A stretch of 64,000 nt of DNA from positions 310,001-374,000 of the forward strand of contig JAYPQE010000003.1 of the NCBI GenBank assembly GCA_038131795.1, read 5' to 3'. The notes beneath the pieces were generated by a model. The model was not told where the DNA came from, made no database searches, and was given only the letters and a program-made list of their open reading frames with translations. The position numbers and the translations under genes were made by a program. Below are positions 26,247 through 35,250 of this stretch, piece by piece. This stretch comes from Eutrophobius brisbanensis (GTDB taxonomy: Bacteria; Pseudomonadota; Gammaproteobacteria; Eutrophobiales; Eutrophobiaceae). Position 1 is the first letter of the stretch. Each line of letters starts with the position of its first letter.

Positions 26247-28286
26247 TCATTTTATTTCACAATGCTTCAAGTCTGATATTAATTGTTCAAGTTTTGTAAA
26301 CGGTGTTTTGCATGTGAATCCAGCACATACATAGGCAACGGCATCCCCCTGAGGCAGCCGTTTTTCCAGTAATCCAGGGAGATTCAGAACATTATCCGCA
26401 ATAGCATAGCTCCGGGTCCTGGTGTCGCTAATTTCATTTCGGCATTGAATCTGCCAGTGGCCAATCTCGTTCTGATTACCCCGAATGATAATTTGTCCGG
26501 GGGGGTGACTGAAGTCGAGCAGGGCTGTGAGCATGGAGGCATGTGACATGGGTAATGATTGCATGGGCCCCCAGGCCGCCTTGAGGGTCTTTTCTGCGGC
26601 CTCCAGGTAGTCCTGATTACCCACCAGGTGCCCCAGCTGCAATAATACCTGGACGGCAATGCCATTGCCTGACGGTGTCGCATCATCCATATAATCCTTG
26701 CGGCGCTGGATTAATGTCTCGTGATCATGAGACGTGAAGAAAAAGCCACCGTCTTTCTTATCATAAAACTGTTGCAATAAGATGTTGGTCAGTTCAATGG
26801 CAAAATTTAGCCATTGGCTGTCCCACCTGGCAGACAACAGGACCAGGATTGCATCGATCAGAAAGGCATAGTCATCCAGATAGGCATCGAGGTGGGCCCG
26901 GCCGTCCTTGCTGGTGGCATATAGCCGGTTATTGTTCCATAAATTGTCGTAAATAAATTCCAGGGCCCGACTGGCCGAGTGTAGATAGGATTCTTCGCCG
27001 GTAACCAGGTAAGCATTGACCATACCCTTAATGGCCAGGGCATTCCATGAGGGCAGGACCTTTTCATCTCGTCCAGGCCACACCCGCTGGTTTCGTCTTT
27101 CCAGCAGTTTAGTCTTGGCTGCTGTTAAATCACCTGATTTACCGGGATCAGGCTGCGGGACAAACAAATGCCACTGACCTTCAAAATTCGGCGGGTAGTC
27201 CATGCCATAATAATTTGCAAAACTTTGGTACTCATCCGGCTCCAGTTCGGCCTTAACTTCATCATGGTTCCAGACGTAAAATTTTCCTTCGTGGCCTTCT
27301 GAGTCCGCATCCAGTGACGAATAATACCCGCCATCAGATGCCTGCATGTCGCGCATAATCCATTGTGCCGTTTCATGAATGACCGGCCTAATTTCTGGAT
27401 CATCTGTAGTCATCAGTGCATGGGCATAATTGGTCAGCAGCTGGCCGTTGTCATAAAGCATCTTTTCAAAATGCGGGATCATCCAGTAAGCATCCACCGA
27501 ATACCGGCAAAATCCCCCGCCCAGGTGGTCATAAATACCGCCATTTGCCATCTTCTTTAACGTAACAGCAACCATGGTAGTTGCAGTGTCCGCCGTTTCT
27601 CTGGCTTCAAAATCCTTTAGAGACAGTAATAAGTCCTGGGTCGGTGATTGGGGAAATTTAGGTGCCCCGCTGTGGCCGCCATTTTTATTATCAAAATATT
27701 CATAAAGATCTGCTATGGCGTGGTTTATCGGTGAGGTGCTCAGCGAGGAATCGTTTTGTTCAGTTTCCTGGGTCCGGGCCAGGGCGGTGACCATGGCATC
27801 ATTCTGTTTTCTGATGGCCGGTAGTTGTGTCTGATACATATCGGCAATGCGTTCGAGCAGTTCCCTGAATCCCGGCAGGCCGAAACGTGCCTCGGGTGGG
27901 AAATAGGTGCCGCCAAAGAATGGTACCTGGTCATCGTGGGTCAATACCATGGTCAAGGGCCAGCCGCCTCCACGCTGGGCGAGTAACTGGTGAGCCGTTT
28001 GATAGATCCTGTCCAGATCCGGGCGTTCTTCACGATCCACTTTGATGTTCACAAAGCACCTGTTCATGATTTCTGCGGTAGCCTCATCCTCAAACGATTC
28101 ATGGGCCATCACGTGACACCAGTGACAGGCAGAATAACCGATAGATAATAGAACGGGTTTTTGCTGTTCTCTGGCCAGTGCCAAAGATTCCTCATTCCAG
28201 GGATACCAAGCTACCGGGTTATGGGCATGTTGCAGCAGGTAGGGACTGGTTTCGTTAATTAGATTGTTGGTGAATTTTGAGTGCAT
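26247..28286 (-). CDS. Thioredoxin-domain protein, YyaL/spermatogenesis-associated 20 family
   Basis: The 679-aa protein starts with a DUF255 thioredoxin-like domain (residues 1-160) with the redox motif C54-H-W-C57 in YSACHWCHVMAHESFED, followed by an (alpha/alpha)6 barrel related to N-acylglucosamine epimerases and cellobiose epimerases (about 190-670). Conserved segments include FPQSPTQDLLL, GGGFCRYSVDAYWMIPHFEKMLYDNGQL and SSLDADSEGHEGKFYVW. The biological role of the family is not established. A second start for this strand is unlikely because MHSKFTNNLINETSPYLLQHAHNPV is the conserved N-terminus. Confidence 0.88.
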   Translation of the reverse strand: MHSKFTNNLINETSPYLLQHAHNPVAWYPWNEESLALAREQQKPVLLSIGYSACHWCHVMAHESFEDEATAEIMNRCFVNIKVDREERPDLDRIYQTAHQLLAQRGGGWPLTMVLTHDDQVPFFGGTYFPPEARFGLPGFRELLERIADMYQTQLPAIRKQNDAMVTALARTQETEQNDSSLSTSPINHAIADLYEYFDNKNGGHSGAPKFPQSPTQDLLLSLKDFEARETADTATTMVAVTLKKMANGGIYDHLGGGFCRYSVDAYWMIPHFEKMLYDNGQLLTNYAHALMTTDDPEIRPVIHETAQWIMRDMQASDGGYYSSLDADSEGHEGKFYVWNHDEVKAELEPDEYQSFANYYGMDYPPNFEGQWHLFVPQPDPGKSGDLTAAKTKLLERRNQRVWPGRDEKVLPSWNALAIKGMVNAYLVTGEESYLHSASRALEFIYDNLWNNNRLYATSKDGRAHLDAYLDDYAFLIDAILVLLSARWDSQWLNFAIELTNILLQQFYDKKDGGFFFTSHDHETLIQRRKDYMDDATPSGNGIAVQVLLQLGHLVGNQDYLEAAEKTLKAAWGPMQSLPMSHASMLTALLDFSHPPGQIIIRGNQNEIGHWQIQCRNEISDTRTRSYAIADNVLNLPGLLEKRLPQGDAVAYVCAGFTCKTPFTKLEQLISDLKHCEIK

Positions 28287-28294
28287 AAGAAGAT

Positions 28295-28400
28295 AGTGCC
28301 ACAGACCACACAGAAAAAAAATAAATGGATAGGATTAACAGGATTTTAAAGGATTAACACGATTAAAAAATATTTCTTCTCTGATCTCTGTATCCTCGAA
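28295..28400. repeat. GGATTAACAGGATT direct repeats with CACAG/CTCTG borders
   Basis: The 177-bp gap between YyaL and lgt holds two direct copies of a GGATTAACAnGATT unit (28331-28345 and 28351-28365), bordered by CCACAGACCACACAG near 28302 and CTCTGATCTCTGTATCC near 28381. The borders are degenerate inverted CACAGAG elements like those around 22.3-22.6 kb. No gene fits in the gap. Confidence 0.6.
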
Positions 28401-28463
28401 AAGCAGTTCCTTAATATTTTTTAACGACTCTTCAGTCATGTACCCGTGTTAAACTAGGCACTT

Positions 28464-29264
28464 ATGATAACGTATCCAAATATTGACCCCATTGCCCTGG
28501 ATCTGGGCGTTGTTCAGGTGCGCTGGTACGGGCTAACGTATCTGGCCGGCCTGGGCATTGCCTGGTGGTTATTAAACAGACGTGCCGGGGAACTCACTAA
28601 TCGATGGACCAGTGATGAGGTGGCGGATTTAATCTTTTATGGAGCGGTTGGGGTAATTATCGGAGGACGGTTCGGTTCGGCCTTGTTTTATAACCTGCCA
28701 TACTACCTCTCCAATCCTATAGATATCTTCAAGGTATGGCAGGGAGGAATGTCCTTTCATGGCGGTCTGATCGGCGTTGCTGTCGCTGTCTGGTATTTTG
28801 CCCGTAAAACTGACCGCACCTTCTTTGAAGTCGGGGATTATCTTATCCCGGTGGTCCCCGTGGGGCTCGGTTTAGGTCGGATCGGAAATTTTATTAATGG
28901 TGAACTTTGGGGGGCGCCGTCGGACATGCCCTGGGCAATGATCTTTCCCGGTGCCGGCGGGATCCCACGTCATCCTTCACAGTTATATGAGGCAATTCTG
29001 GAAGGGTTGGTGTTGTTTATCATTCTCTGGTGGTTTTCGTCTTCATCGCGGCCGCGAATGGCAGTGTCCGGTCTATTTTTTTTATTCTACGGTATATTTA
29101 GAACTATGGTGGAATTTGTCAGAGAACCTGATGCCCACATTGGATACCTGGCGGGAGAATGGTTAACCGTGGGGCAGATACTCTCCATGCCGATGATACT
29201 TCTGGGTGGTATACTGCTATTTATGGCATATAAAAGTAAGAGTCAGGTAAGGAGTGAGAAGTGA
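28464..29264 (+). CDS. lgt: Prolipoprotein diacylglyceryl transferase
   Basis: The 266-aa, seven-helix inner-membrane enzyme adds diacylglycerol from phosphatidylglycerol to the lipobox cysteine of prolipoproteins. The conserved MSFHGGLIG (97-104) and the signature GLGRIGNFINGELWG (136-150) are present, as is the HPSQLYEA segment. The last seven codons (SQVRSEK) and the stop are written in a copy of the GTGAGG repeat, so the natural C-terminus has been replaced or extended by repeat DNA. It heads lgt-thyA-folA on the plus strand. Confidence 0.95.
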   Translation: MITYPNIDPIALDLGVVQVRWYGLTYLAGLGIAWWLLNRRAGELTNRWTSDEVADLIFYGAVGVIIGGRFGSALFYNLPYYLSNPIDIFKVWQGGMSFHGGLIGVAVAVWYFARKTDRTFFEVGDYLIPVVPVGLGLGRIGNFINGELWGAPSDMPWAMIFPGAGGIPRHPSQLYEAILEGLVLFIILWWFSSSSRPRMAVSGLFFLFYGIFRTMVEFVREPDAHIGYLAGEWLTVGQILSMPMILLGGILLFMAYKSKSQVRSEK

Positions 29265-29275
29265 GGGGTGAGGTG
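29242..29275. repeat. GTGAGGGGTGAGG repeat overlapping the lgt 3' end
   Basis: GTCAGGTAAGGAGTGAGAAG followed by TGAGGGGTGAGG is the same unit as at 14861-14890 and 42221-42250. Here the first half codes for the Lgt C-terminus and contains its stop codon. Confidence 0.6.
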
Positions 29276-29307
29276 AAAGCGTCAGATTGTAGGAACATAT
29301 ATTTAAT

Positions 29308-30102
29308 ATGAAGCAGTATCTGGATTTAATGCGACATGTGCGAGAGCACGGTGTGGAGAAGTCTGACCGGACGGGAACCGGAACCCTGAGTGTGTTTGGT
29401 TACCAGATGCGGTTTGACTTGAATGACGGGTTTCCCCTGGTGACCACCAAGAAGGCGCACCTGAAATCTATCATTTATGAATTGCTGTGGTTTCTAAACG
29501 GCGATACTAATATCAAGTACCTCAAGGAGCATGGAGTAAAAATATGGGACGAATGGGCCGATGAGGAAGGCAACCTTGGGCCTGTTTACGGTGCGCAGTG
29601 GCGGTCCTGGCGCGGGGCTGATGGCAGTGTAATCGATCAGATAACAGATGTGATAGATCAAATCAGGAACAACCCGGATTCAAGAAGACTAATCGTCAGT
29701 GCCTGGAACGTGGGCGAACTGGACAAAATGGCATTGGCGCCTTGTCATGCCTTCTTTCAATTTTACGTGGCAGATGGAAAACTTTCATGCCAGTTATACC
29801 AACGCAGTGCGGACATATTTCTCGGGGTGCCGTTTAATATCGCATCTTATGCACTACTTACCATGATGATCGCAAAAGTGACGAATTTACAATATGGCGA
29901 TTTTATTCATACCTTTGGAGATGCACATTTATATCTAAATCACCTGCAACAGGCGGACGAACAACTTTCCCGGGAGCCTTACCCCCTGCCCAGGATGAAT
30001 ATCAATGAAAACATCACTTCAATATTTGAGTATAAATTTGAGGATTTTGAACTGCAAAACTACCAGGCGCATCCCCATATTCCGGCACCGGTAGCAGTCT
30101 AA
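29308..30102 (+). CDS. thyA: Thymidylate synthase
   Basis: The 264-aa enzyme has exactly the length of E. coli ThyA and methylates dUMP to dTMP with methylene-tetrahydrofolate. The nucleophile is C146 in LAPCHAFFQFYV; RTGTGTLSVFG holds the phosphate-binding Arg21 and LYQRSADIFLGVPFNIASYA binds dUMP. The stop TAA overlaps the ATG of folA by one base (TAATG), so the two folate-cycle enzymes are translationally coupled. Confidence 0.98.
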   Translation: MKQYLDLMRHVREHGVEKSDRTGTGTLSVFGYQMRFDLNDGFPLVTTKKAHLKSIIYELLWFLNGDTNIKYLKEHGVKIWDEWADEEGNLGPVYGAQWRSWRGADGSVIDQITDVIDQIRNNPDSRRLIVSAWNVGELDKMALAPCHAFFQFYVADGKLSCQLYQRSADIFLGVPFNIASYALLTMMIAKVTNLQYGDFIHTFGDAHLYLNHLQQADEQLSREPYPLPRMNINENITSIFEYKFEDFELQNYQAHPHIPAPVAV

Positions 30103-30614
30103 TGAATCGAAAAACAAAAATCTCCCTGATTGTGGCGATGGACCAGAAGGGTGTAATCGGCAAAGGCAATGAATTACCGTGGCATCTTTCTACCGATCTG
30201 AAAAATTTCAAACATGTGACCATGGACAAGCCGATCATCATGGGCAGAAAGACCCATGAGTCCATCGGTAAGCCTTTGCCTGGCAGGCGAAATATTATTG
30301 TCACCCGAAACACTGATTTTCAATCAGAAGGTTACGAGGTCTGTCATAGCCTGGATGAGGCAATCAAACTGTGTGAAGCGGATGAGGAACTGGTTATCAT
30401 CGGGGGGAGTGAATTATACCATGATGCGCTGGACGTGGTGTTTCGGATATATCTCACCGAGGTCCATGCTGATGTGGAGGGTGACGTTTATTTTCCCGCC
30501 TTCGATAAAGGGGAGTGGGATCTGCTTTTAAAAGATGATGTGGATGCAGACGAAAACAATGATTATCCTTTCACTATGTCTATCCTGGAAAAACGACACC
30601 CGCTTTACTGGTGA
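30102..30614 (+). CDS. folA: Dihydrofolate reductase
   Basis: The 170-aa protein regenerates tetrahydrofolate used up by ThyA. Visible are ISLIVAMDQKGVIGKGNELPWHL with the catalytic acid region, MGRKTHESIGKPLPGRRNIIVTR for NADPH binding and VIIGGSELYH. The ATG overlaps the thyA stop. Its own TGA directly abuts the stop of the convergent marC gene, with no room for a terminator. Confidence 0.97.
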   Translation: MNRKTKISLIVAMDQKGVIGKGNELPWHLSTDLKNFKHVTMDKPIIMGRKTHESIGKPLPGRRNIIVTRNTDFQSEGYEVCHSLDEAIKLCEADEELVIIGGSELYHDALDVVFRIYLTEVHADVEGDVYFPAFDKGEWDLLLKDDVDADENNDYPFTMSILEKRHPLYW

Positions 30615-31241
30615 TTAAACCAAACCGCTTTGTAGAATACCATCAATGACAAATTGAACAGCTAGCGCTGACAGTAGCACACCCATCACCCTGCTAATCA
30701 CATTCATTCCCGTAAGCTTAATAAGCTGCTGTAAGCGGGTTGCAATTAATAGCAATGCAAGCGTTATAATCAAAACGGCTAGCAGTGAACAGAGAATGAT
30801 CACTTCATTCAGAAATTGGGTATCGGCATTTGCCATTAGTAAGATGGAAGCACCCATGGAACCGGGACCGGCTATCAGCGGTGTAGCCAATGGAAACACT
30901 GAAATGTCTTCACTCATAATGGCTTCATCTACCTCTTCCTTGGTCGCGGATGTCCCTCCTGAAGGTCTGGCAAAGACCATATCTATTCCAATTAACAATA
31001 ATAAAATTCCCCCGGCAATTCTCAAGGCTGCAAGGGATATCCCAAGGGCGTTTAAAACAAAATTACCAAATAATGCAAATAATAAAAGGATGAGTCCGCT
31101 GATAATTACGCCTTTTATGGCAATGGTGTATCTGGTTTTGACTGGAATGTTAGGGGTTAATGCGGCAAATACAGCAGCGACATCAAAGGGTGCAATCGTT
31201 GCAAAAAAAGTAGTAAAGGCAATAATGAAAATTTCCAGCAT
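30615..31241 (-). CDS. MarC/UPF0056 family inner-membrane protein
   Basis: The 208-aa protein has about six membrane helices and the family pattern FFATIAPFDVAAVF (normally FFxxNPxG), ILLLLIGIDMV and ATPLIAGPGSMGASILL. E. coli MarC and its relatives have no proven transport substrate. Asp replaces the usual Pro-Ile/Gly in the first motif (APFDVA). It follows the lipoprotein esterase gene by 3 bp and is probably co-transcribed. Confidence 0.85.
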   Translation of the reverse strand: MLEIFIIAFTTFFATIAPFDVAAVFAALTPNIPVKTRYTIAIKGVIISGLILLLFALFGNFVLNALGISLAALRIAGGILLLLIGIDMVFARPSGGTSATKEEVDEAIMSEDISVFPLATPLIAGPGSMGASILLMANADTQFLNEVIILCSLLAVLIITLALLLIATRLQQLIKLTGMNVISRVMGVLLSALAVQFVIDGILQSGLV

Positions 31242-31244
31242 GTG

Positions 31245-31883
31245 TTAAATTGCACCATGGTCCTGAAGGACATCATAAATAGTTTTTGCAATTTGCTCAT
31301 ATCCATTGGAATTTGGATGGGCAATATCAGATTTCAATGACTTATCTGATAAGACATCTGGTATCAGGTCTTCAATAAAAACAACACCGGTCTCATCAGC
31401 TATCTTGCTGTAGATTTCATCGGAAGACAAAAACAGGCCAGGGCGGGGGACACCCAAGAGCATCACCGGGATATTGCGTTGTGCAGCCATGGCAATCATC
31501 TTCCTGACGTTTTCTCCCATGATGTTCAGGTCCCGTTTCTGTAGAATATCATTGCCGCCATGACAGAGTATTAACAGATCGGGAGAATGCTGCTCCAGTA
31601 GCGCAGGCAGCCGGTTCAGGCCTTCCTCGGAAATTTCACCATTGATGCCAGCATTGATCACCTTTCGGTTGGTCAGGTTCTGGAGTATGGCTGGATAACT
31701 TTGGTGGTCATCAGCCCCTTTGCCTTTGGTTAGACTATCACCAAAGGACAGGATGACCGCACTACTGGATAGCCGGGGCAGGTCATTGGAAGACCCGCAT
31801 GCTATCAGTATAGATAAGACGCATGAAACTAGAAAAACCTGAATGTATGGTTTTAAACTCAGCCATGAAGTCTTCATAAACAA
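31245..31883 (-). CDS. SGNH/GDSL esterase, probable lipoprotein (TesA-like)
   Basis: The 212-aa protein begins with a signal peptide ending in the lipobox LIAC, so it is probably lipid-anchored on the periplasmic side. The SGNH blocks are present: GDSLTKG (catalytic Ser), the Gly in NAGINGEIS, GGND (Asn) and DIAHPNSNGY (Asp and His). TesA-type enzymes hydrolyse acyl-CoA, lysophospholipids and esters. The order esterase-marC on one transcript follows apaH by about 20 bp. Confidence 0.87.
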   Translation of the reverse strand: MFMKTSWLSLKPYIQVFLVSCVLSILIACGSSNDLPRLSSSAVILSFGDSLTKGKGADDHQSYPAILQNLTNRKVINAGINGEISEEGLNRLPALLEQHSPDLLILCHGGNDILQKRDLNIMGENVRKMIAMAAQRNIPVMLLGVPRPGLFLSSDEIYSKIADETGVVFIEDLIPDVLSDKSLKSDIAHPNSNGYEQIAKTIYDVLQDHGAI

Positions 31884-31902
31884 CCCTGCTCAAGTATTGT
31901 CG

Positions 31903-32724
31903 TCATTTCTGTAAAGAGGGTACCTGATAAATCATATTATCTTCCAGCCGTAATGCTGTGAGTTTACGGCCCCAGACACAGCCGGTATCCAGTGGGTAGA
32001 CATTATAGAATTTAAACTCTCTTGGGTCACTGTCATGTAATGATGCCCAGTGACCAAACACTATATTTTCATCGGCATGCTTGCGGTTTTCGATACTAAA
32101 CCATGGGTAGTAGCCGGTTTTTTTTGAGCCCACTGGGCCTTTGTCTTTTAGGTTAATTTTGCCCGATTGTTTGTAATACCGGCTGCGGGTACAGTAATTG
32201 ATGATACAACGTATCCTGTCCCAGCTGGTCAATTTGTCATCCCATTGCTCTGGTGTGTCGCCATACATATTTCCCAGCAGTTCGGTATATTTTTCAGATT
32301 GCATAATCGCCTCCACTTCGCCAGATAGTGCCAGGGCATGGGAGAGGTCCCATCTGGGGTGTAAGCCCGCATGGACCATGGTAAATCCCAGTTTTGAATC
32401 GTGATGGACCAAAGGAAATTGCCGAACCCAGTCAAGCAGCTCCTGGCTGTCGTCGGCATTTAAAATTCCTTGCAAGGTGTCTTTTTTTCCGGCTGAGGTG
32501 ACATTGTTTGCAATGGCTAACAGGTGACATTCATGATTACCCAGTACCGACACTGCGTTATATTGTTTGGCGAGCCGCAGGGCCCCCAGAGAATCCGGTC
32601 CACGATTGATAATATCACCTGTTAACCAGAGCCTGTCAGTGTCAGGATTAAACTTCATGTTGCTGAGTAAATTTTCAAATTCCTGACGACAGCCTTGAAT
32701 GTCGCCAATGACATAGGTGGCCAT
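31903..32724 (-). CDS. apaH: Bis(5'-nucleosyl)-tetraphosphatase, symmetrical
   Basis: The ATG at 32724 gives 273 aa, the normal ApaH length; an upstream ATG would run into apaG. The enzyme splits Ap4A to ADP and also removes Np4 caps from RNA in E. coli. The metallophosphatase motifs are GDIQGC, GDIINRGPDS, GNHE and FGHWASL. It starts 1 bp after the apaG stop. Unlike in E. coli, the apaG-apaH pair is not behind rsmA, which lies at 45.3 kb. Confidence 0.95.
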   Translation of the reverse strand: MATYVIGDIQGCRQEFENLLSNMKFNPDTDRLWLTGDIINRGPDSLGALRLAKQYNAVSVLGNHECHLLAIANNVTSAGKKDTLQGILNADDSQELLDWVRQFPLVHHDSKLGFTMVHAGLHPRWDLSHALALSGEVEAIMQSEKYTELLGNMYGDTPEQWDDKLTSWDRIRCIINYCTRSRYYKQSGKINLKDKGPVGSKKTGYYPWFSIENRKHADENIVFGHWASLHDSDPREFKFYNVYPLDTGCVWGRKLTALRLEDNMIYQVPSLQK

Positions 32725-32725
32725 A

Positions 32726-33094
32726 TCAGTGCATTGTGACGTTGGAGGATAATCTAAATAGCGGGATAGGTACGATGATTTCATTACCGTCATCGGTGAC
32801 CATCTTATAATTGCCTTCCATGCAACCCACCGGGGTAGCCAGAATGGCCCCGCTGGAGTACCTGAATTCCTGTCCGGGTGTGATATGCGGTTGCAGGCCT
32901 ACCACACCTTCTCCCTCTACCTGTTGAATTTTATTATTGGCATCGGTAATGACCCATTGCCTGCGTAGCAGTTTTACCGCGGTCTCGCCCTTGTTTTCAA
33001 TGGTGATTGTATAAGAAAACACATAATGGTCCTGTGCCGGAACCGATTGGTCGGTGAGAAATTCGGTTTCAACTGTTATCACTATATCTGACAT
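32726..33094 (-). CDS. apaG: Protein ApaG
   Basis: From the ATG at 33094 the product has 122 aa, close to E. coli ApaG (125). It is a small immunoglobulin-like fold protein; the role is uncertain. Conserved parts are ENKGETAVKLLRRQWVITDANN, VEGEGVVGLQP and the PGQEFRYSSGAILATPVGCMEGNY segment (key blocks FxYxSGxxL and GxMxGxY). Co-transcribed with apaH. Confidence 0.95.
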   Translation of the reverse strand: MSDIVITVETEFLTDQSVPAQDHYVFSYTITIENKGETAVKLLRRQWVITDANNKIQQVEGEGVVGLQPHITPGQEFRYSSGAILATPVGCMEGNYKMVTDDGNEIIVPIPLFRLSSNVTMH

Positions 33095-33165
33095 GTGTGC
33101 ATTTGACAGCATTGATCGGGGCTATGCAAGTGATTGGAAATATTCACTTCATTGATATCTTCATT

Positions 33166-34671
33166 TTATGTAGATAAGCCATGGCTGCGAAAACTTAACG
33201 CCTCAGTGACGTGGTGCTTCTCAATACTTTCGGCACTATCCAGGTCTGCTATGGTCCTTGAGACTTTTATAATTCTGAAAAGAGAGCGTGCAGAAAGGTT
33301 AAAGCGGTTCGCGGCCTTTTCCATTATTTGCCTGATGTCTGTAGACAACTGGCAATATTCACTAATCTCTGTATTGGACAGAAAATTATTGAGTTTGCCG
33401 CAACGGGCCATTTGCAGGTCCTGTGCCGCAATGACTCTTTGCTGTACGGTGACACTGTTTTCTATATCCGTCTCATCCAATGTGTGCAGAATTTCATTGC
33501 CGAGATTGGGTACCTCAATGTGAATATCAATCCTGTCCAATAATGGCCCCGAAATCTTTGTTCGATAGCGACGGATCTGTTCGGGTGTACAGCCACATCG
33601 ATCAGTGGTGTCCCCATAATAACCACAGGGGCATGGATTCATGGCGGCAATTAATTGAAACTGTGCTGGAAAGGTCTGTTGATTGGCGGCACGGGAAATT
33701 GAGATCTTGCCTGATTCTATGGGTTCCCGTAATACTTCAAGTACCTTGCGATCAAATTCTGGCAGTTCATCAAGAAACAATACACCCAGATGCGCCAGTG
33801 AGACTTCTCGTGGTCTGGGATGACTTCCGCCCCCCACCAGTGCCACAGCGGATGCTGTATGGTGAGGAGAACGAAAAGGCCGGCGTCTCCAGGTATGAAT
33901 GTTAAACCCCTGCGATGAAATGGAATGGACTGCGGCCACTTCCAGGGCACAATCCTCATCCAGTGCAAGTAGAATCCCGGGCAGTCGTTTAGCGAGCATG
34001 GTCTTGCCGGTGCCAGGCGGCCCCATCATCAACAGGTTATGATTACCCGCCGCGGCAACCTCCAGTGCCCGCTTGGCCTGATATTGGGCCTTTACCTCAC
34101 AGAGATCGGGAAATTTATCCGGTCGATATTGGTGCTGATAGTCGAACCTTTTTATTGGCTGTATCCCGGTTAGATGGGCACACACCTCATTCAGATTTTT
34201 GGCCGGGTAGATATCCAGATCACTAATAAGAGCCGCTTCCCGTGCATTGGCATACGGAATAATAAGGCTACGGGCTGCCTGCTGGGTGAATTTCGCCATG
34301 GGCAGGCAACCGTTAACCGGCCGCAGTCTCCCGGTCAGGGCCAGTTCACCGGCAAATTCAAAACCCTCAAGTGCTTTTTGTGGAATTTGCCCTGAGGTAG
34401 CCAGGATGCCAATGGCAATGGGTAAATCAAACCGGCCACTGGTCTTGGGCAGGTCGGCAGGCGCCAGGTTAACGGTGATACGTTTGAGAGGGTACTCAAA
34501 CTGATTATTCAGCAGGGCACTCCTGACCCTGTCCTTGCTTTCTTTTACCGCGGTCTCCGGTAGACCGACTATGGAAAACCCAGGCAGTCCCCTGGACAGA
34601 TGCACCTCAATGGTGACTAAGGGTGAATTGATACCGGACAACGCCCGGCTGTATACAATGGCCACTTCCAT
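33166..34671 (-). CDS. comM: Mg-chelatase-like helicase ComM (YifB)
   Basis: The 501-aa AAA+ protein is a ComM-type hexameric helicase that promotes branch migration during natural transformation. Domain order is normal: N-terminal Lon-like domain (1-170, LSRGLPGFSIVGLPETAVKESKDRVRSAL), Walker A GPPGTGKTMLAKRLPG, Walker B LFLDELPEF and the C-terminal Mg-chelatase domain with a four-cysteine segment (NPCPCGYYGDTTDRCGC). It follows ubiK by 33 bp on the minus strand. Confidence 0.95.
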   Translation of the reverse strand: MEVAIVYSRALSGINSPLVTIEVHLSRGLPGFSIVGLPETAVKESKDRVRSALLNNQFEYPLKRITVNLAPADLPKTSGRFDLPIAIGILATSGQIPQKALEGFEFAGELALTGRLRPVNGCLPMAKFTQQAARSLIIPYANAREAALISDLDIYPAKNLNEVCAHLTGIQPIKRFDYQHQYRPDKFPDLCEVKAQYQAKRALEVAAAGNHNLLMMGPPGTGKTMLAKRLPGILLALDEDCALEVAAVHSISSQGFNIHTWRRRPFRSPHHTASAVALVGGGSHPRPREVSLAHLGVLFLDELPEFDRKVLEVLREPIESGKISISRAANQQTFPAQFQLIAAMNPCPCGYYGDTTDRCGCTPEQIRRYRTKISGPLLDRIDIHIEVPNLGNEILHTLDETDIENSVTVQQRVIAAQDLQMARCGKLNNFLSNTEISEYCQLSTDIRQIMEKAANRFNLSARSLFRIIKVSRTIADLDSAESIEKHHVTEALSFRSHGLST

Positions 34672-34704
34672 GTGTCCCTTCCTTATATTGTAGGTAAAAC
34701 CAGA

Positions 34705-34980
34705 TTATAGACTTTCTTCTTCTTTACTGCCTTTTTTTAATTGGTCTTCTAGTACTGTAATTTTAGTTTCCAGTTCATCAAGTAGTTTACGCGTATTGGC
34801 GAGCAACTCCTGTTGAATATCAAATTCTTCCCGGGTGACCAGGTCCATCTTCTTCAGGGAGGCGGTTAAAGCCGTTTTTATATTTTTTTCAATGTCCTCG
34901 CGGGTCCGGCGCAGGTCTTGTGGCAAGAGGTTAGAGATTTGTTTAACCAGGTGGTCAATATTTTCAGTTTTAATGGTCAT
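34705..34980 (-). CDS. ubiK: Ubiquinone biosynthesis accessory factor UbiK
   Basis: The ATG at 34980 gives 91 aa, typical for UbiK (formerly YqiC); upstream in-frame ATGs extend into the regulatory region of the nitrogen cluster. UbiK is a membrane-fusogenic, mostly helical protein that helps the Ubi metabolon in aerobic ubiquinone synthesis. It has the amphipathic N-terminal half (IDHLVKQISNLLPQDLRRTREDIEKNIK) and a C-terminal coiled coil (LANTRKLLDELETKITVLEDQL). It agrees with coq7 in this window. Confidence 0.92.
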   Translation of the reverse strand: MTIKTENIDHLVKQISNLLPQDLRRTREDIEKNIKTALTASLKKMDLVTREEFDIQQELLANTRKLLDELETKITVLEDQLKKGSKEEESL

Positions 34981-35082
34981 TGTTAGATTCCGTTCATCGA
35001 TTAACCCATATTTTCGCATACTAGCGGCAACAATGTCTGATTCAGAAATTGGCACTGAGTGCGTGCAACATGTTGGAATTCT

Positions 35083-35099
35083 TGCACCACAATGACGCA
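35083..35099. promoter_or_regulatory. NtrC-like binding site upstream of the porin/PII/Amt genes
   Basis: TGCACCACAATGACGCA matches the NtrC palindrome TGCACCANNNTGGTGCA with two mismatches. It is about 95 bp upstream of the sigma-54 promoter, the usual enhancer distance. A weaker half-site, TGCAACA, lies at 35064-35070. The call is inferred from similarity plus context. Confidence 0.5.
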
Positions 35100-35183
35100 A
35101 ATTCATGTTGCATCGCAAGTATAATCTGACTGCTAAACTATTATGAAATTATAATTTATTGAAAAATATGGATAAATAATTTT

Positions 35184-35200
35184 TGGCACGGTCCATGCAT
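35184..35200 (+). promoter_or_regulatory. Sigma-54 promoter of the TorF porin (-24/-12 element)
   Basis: TGGCACG (35184-35190), four bases and ATGCAT give the invariant GG and GC separated by exactly 10 bp, as required for RpoN. It ends about 50 bp before the porin ATG. Together with the NtrC-like site and the PII and ammonium-transporter genes behind, it points to nitrogen control. Confidence 0.8.
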
Positions 35201-35250
35201 TACAAGGGTGACGTTTCATTACTTTTGTTAATTTATATGGAGATCATGTT

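Noticed and set aside
22260..28400. CACAGAG and GGATTAACA repeats as a CRISPR array
   Set aside because: Units are short, degenerate, inverted or only two in number, with no regular unique spacers and no cas genes.
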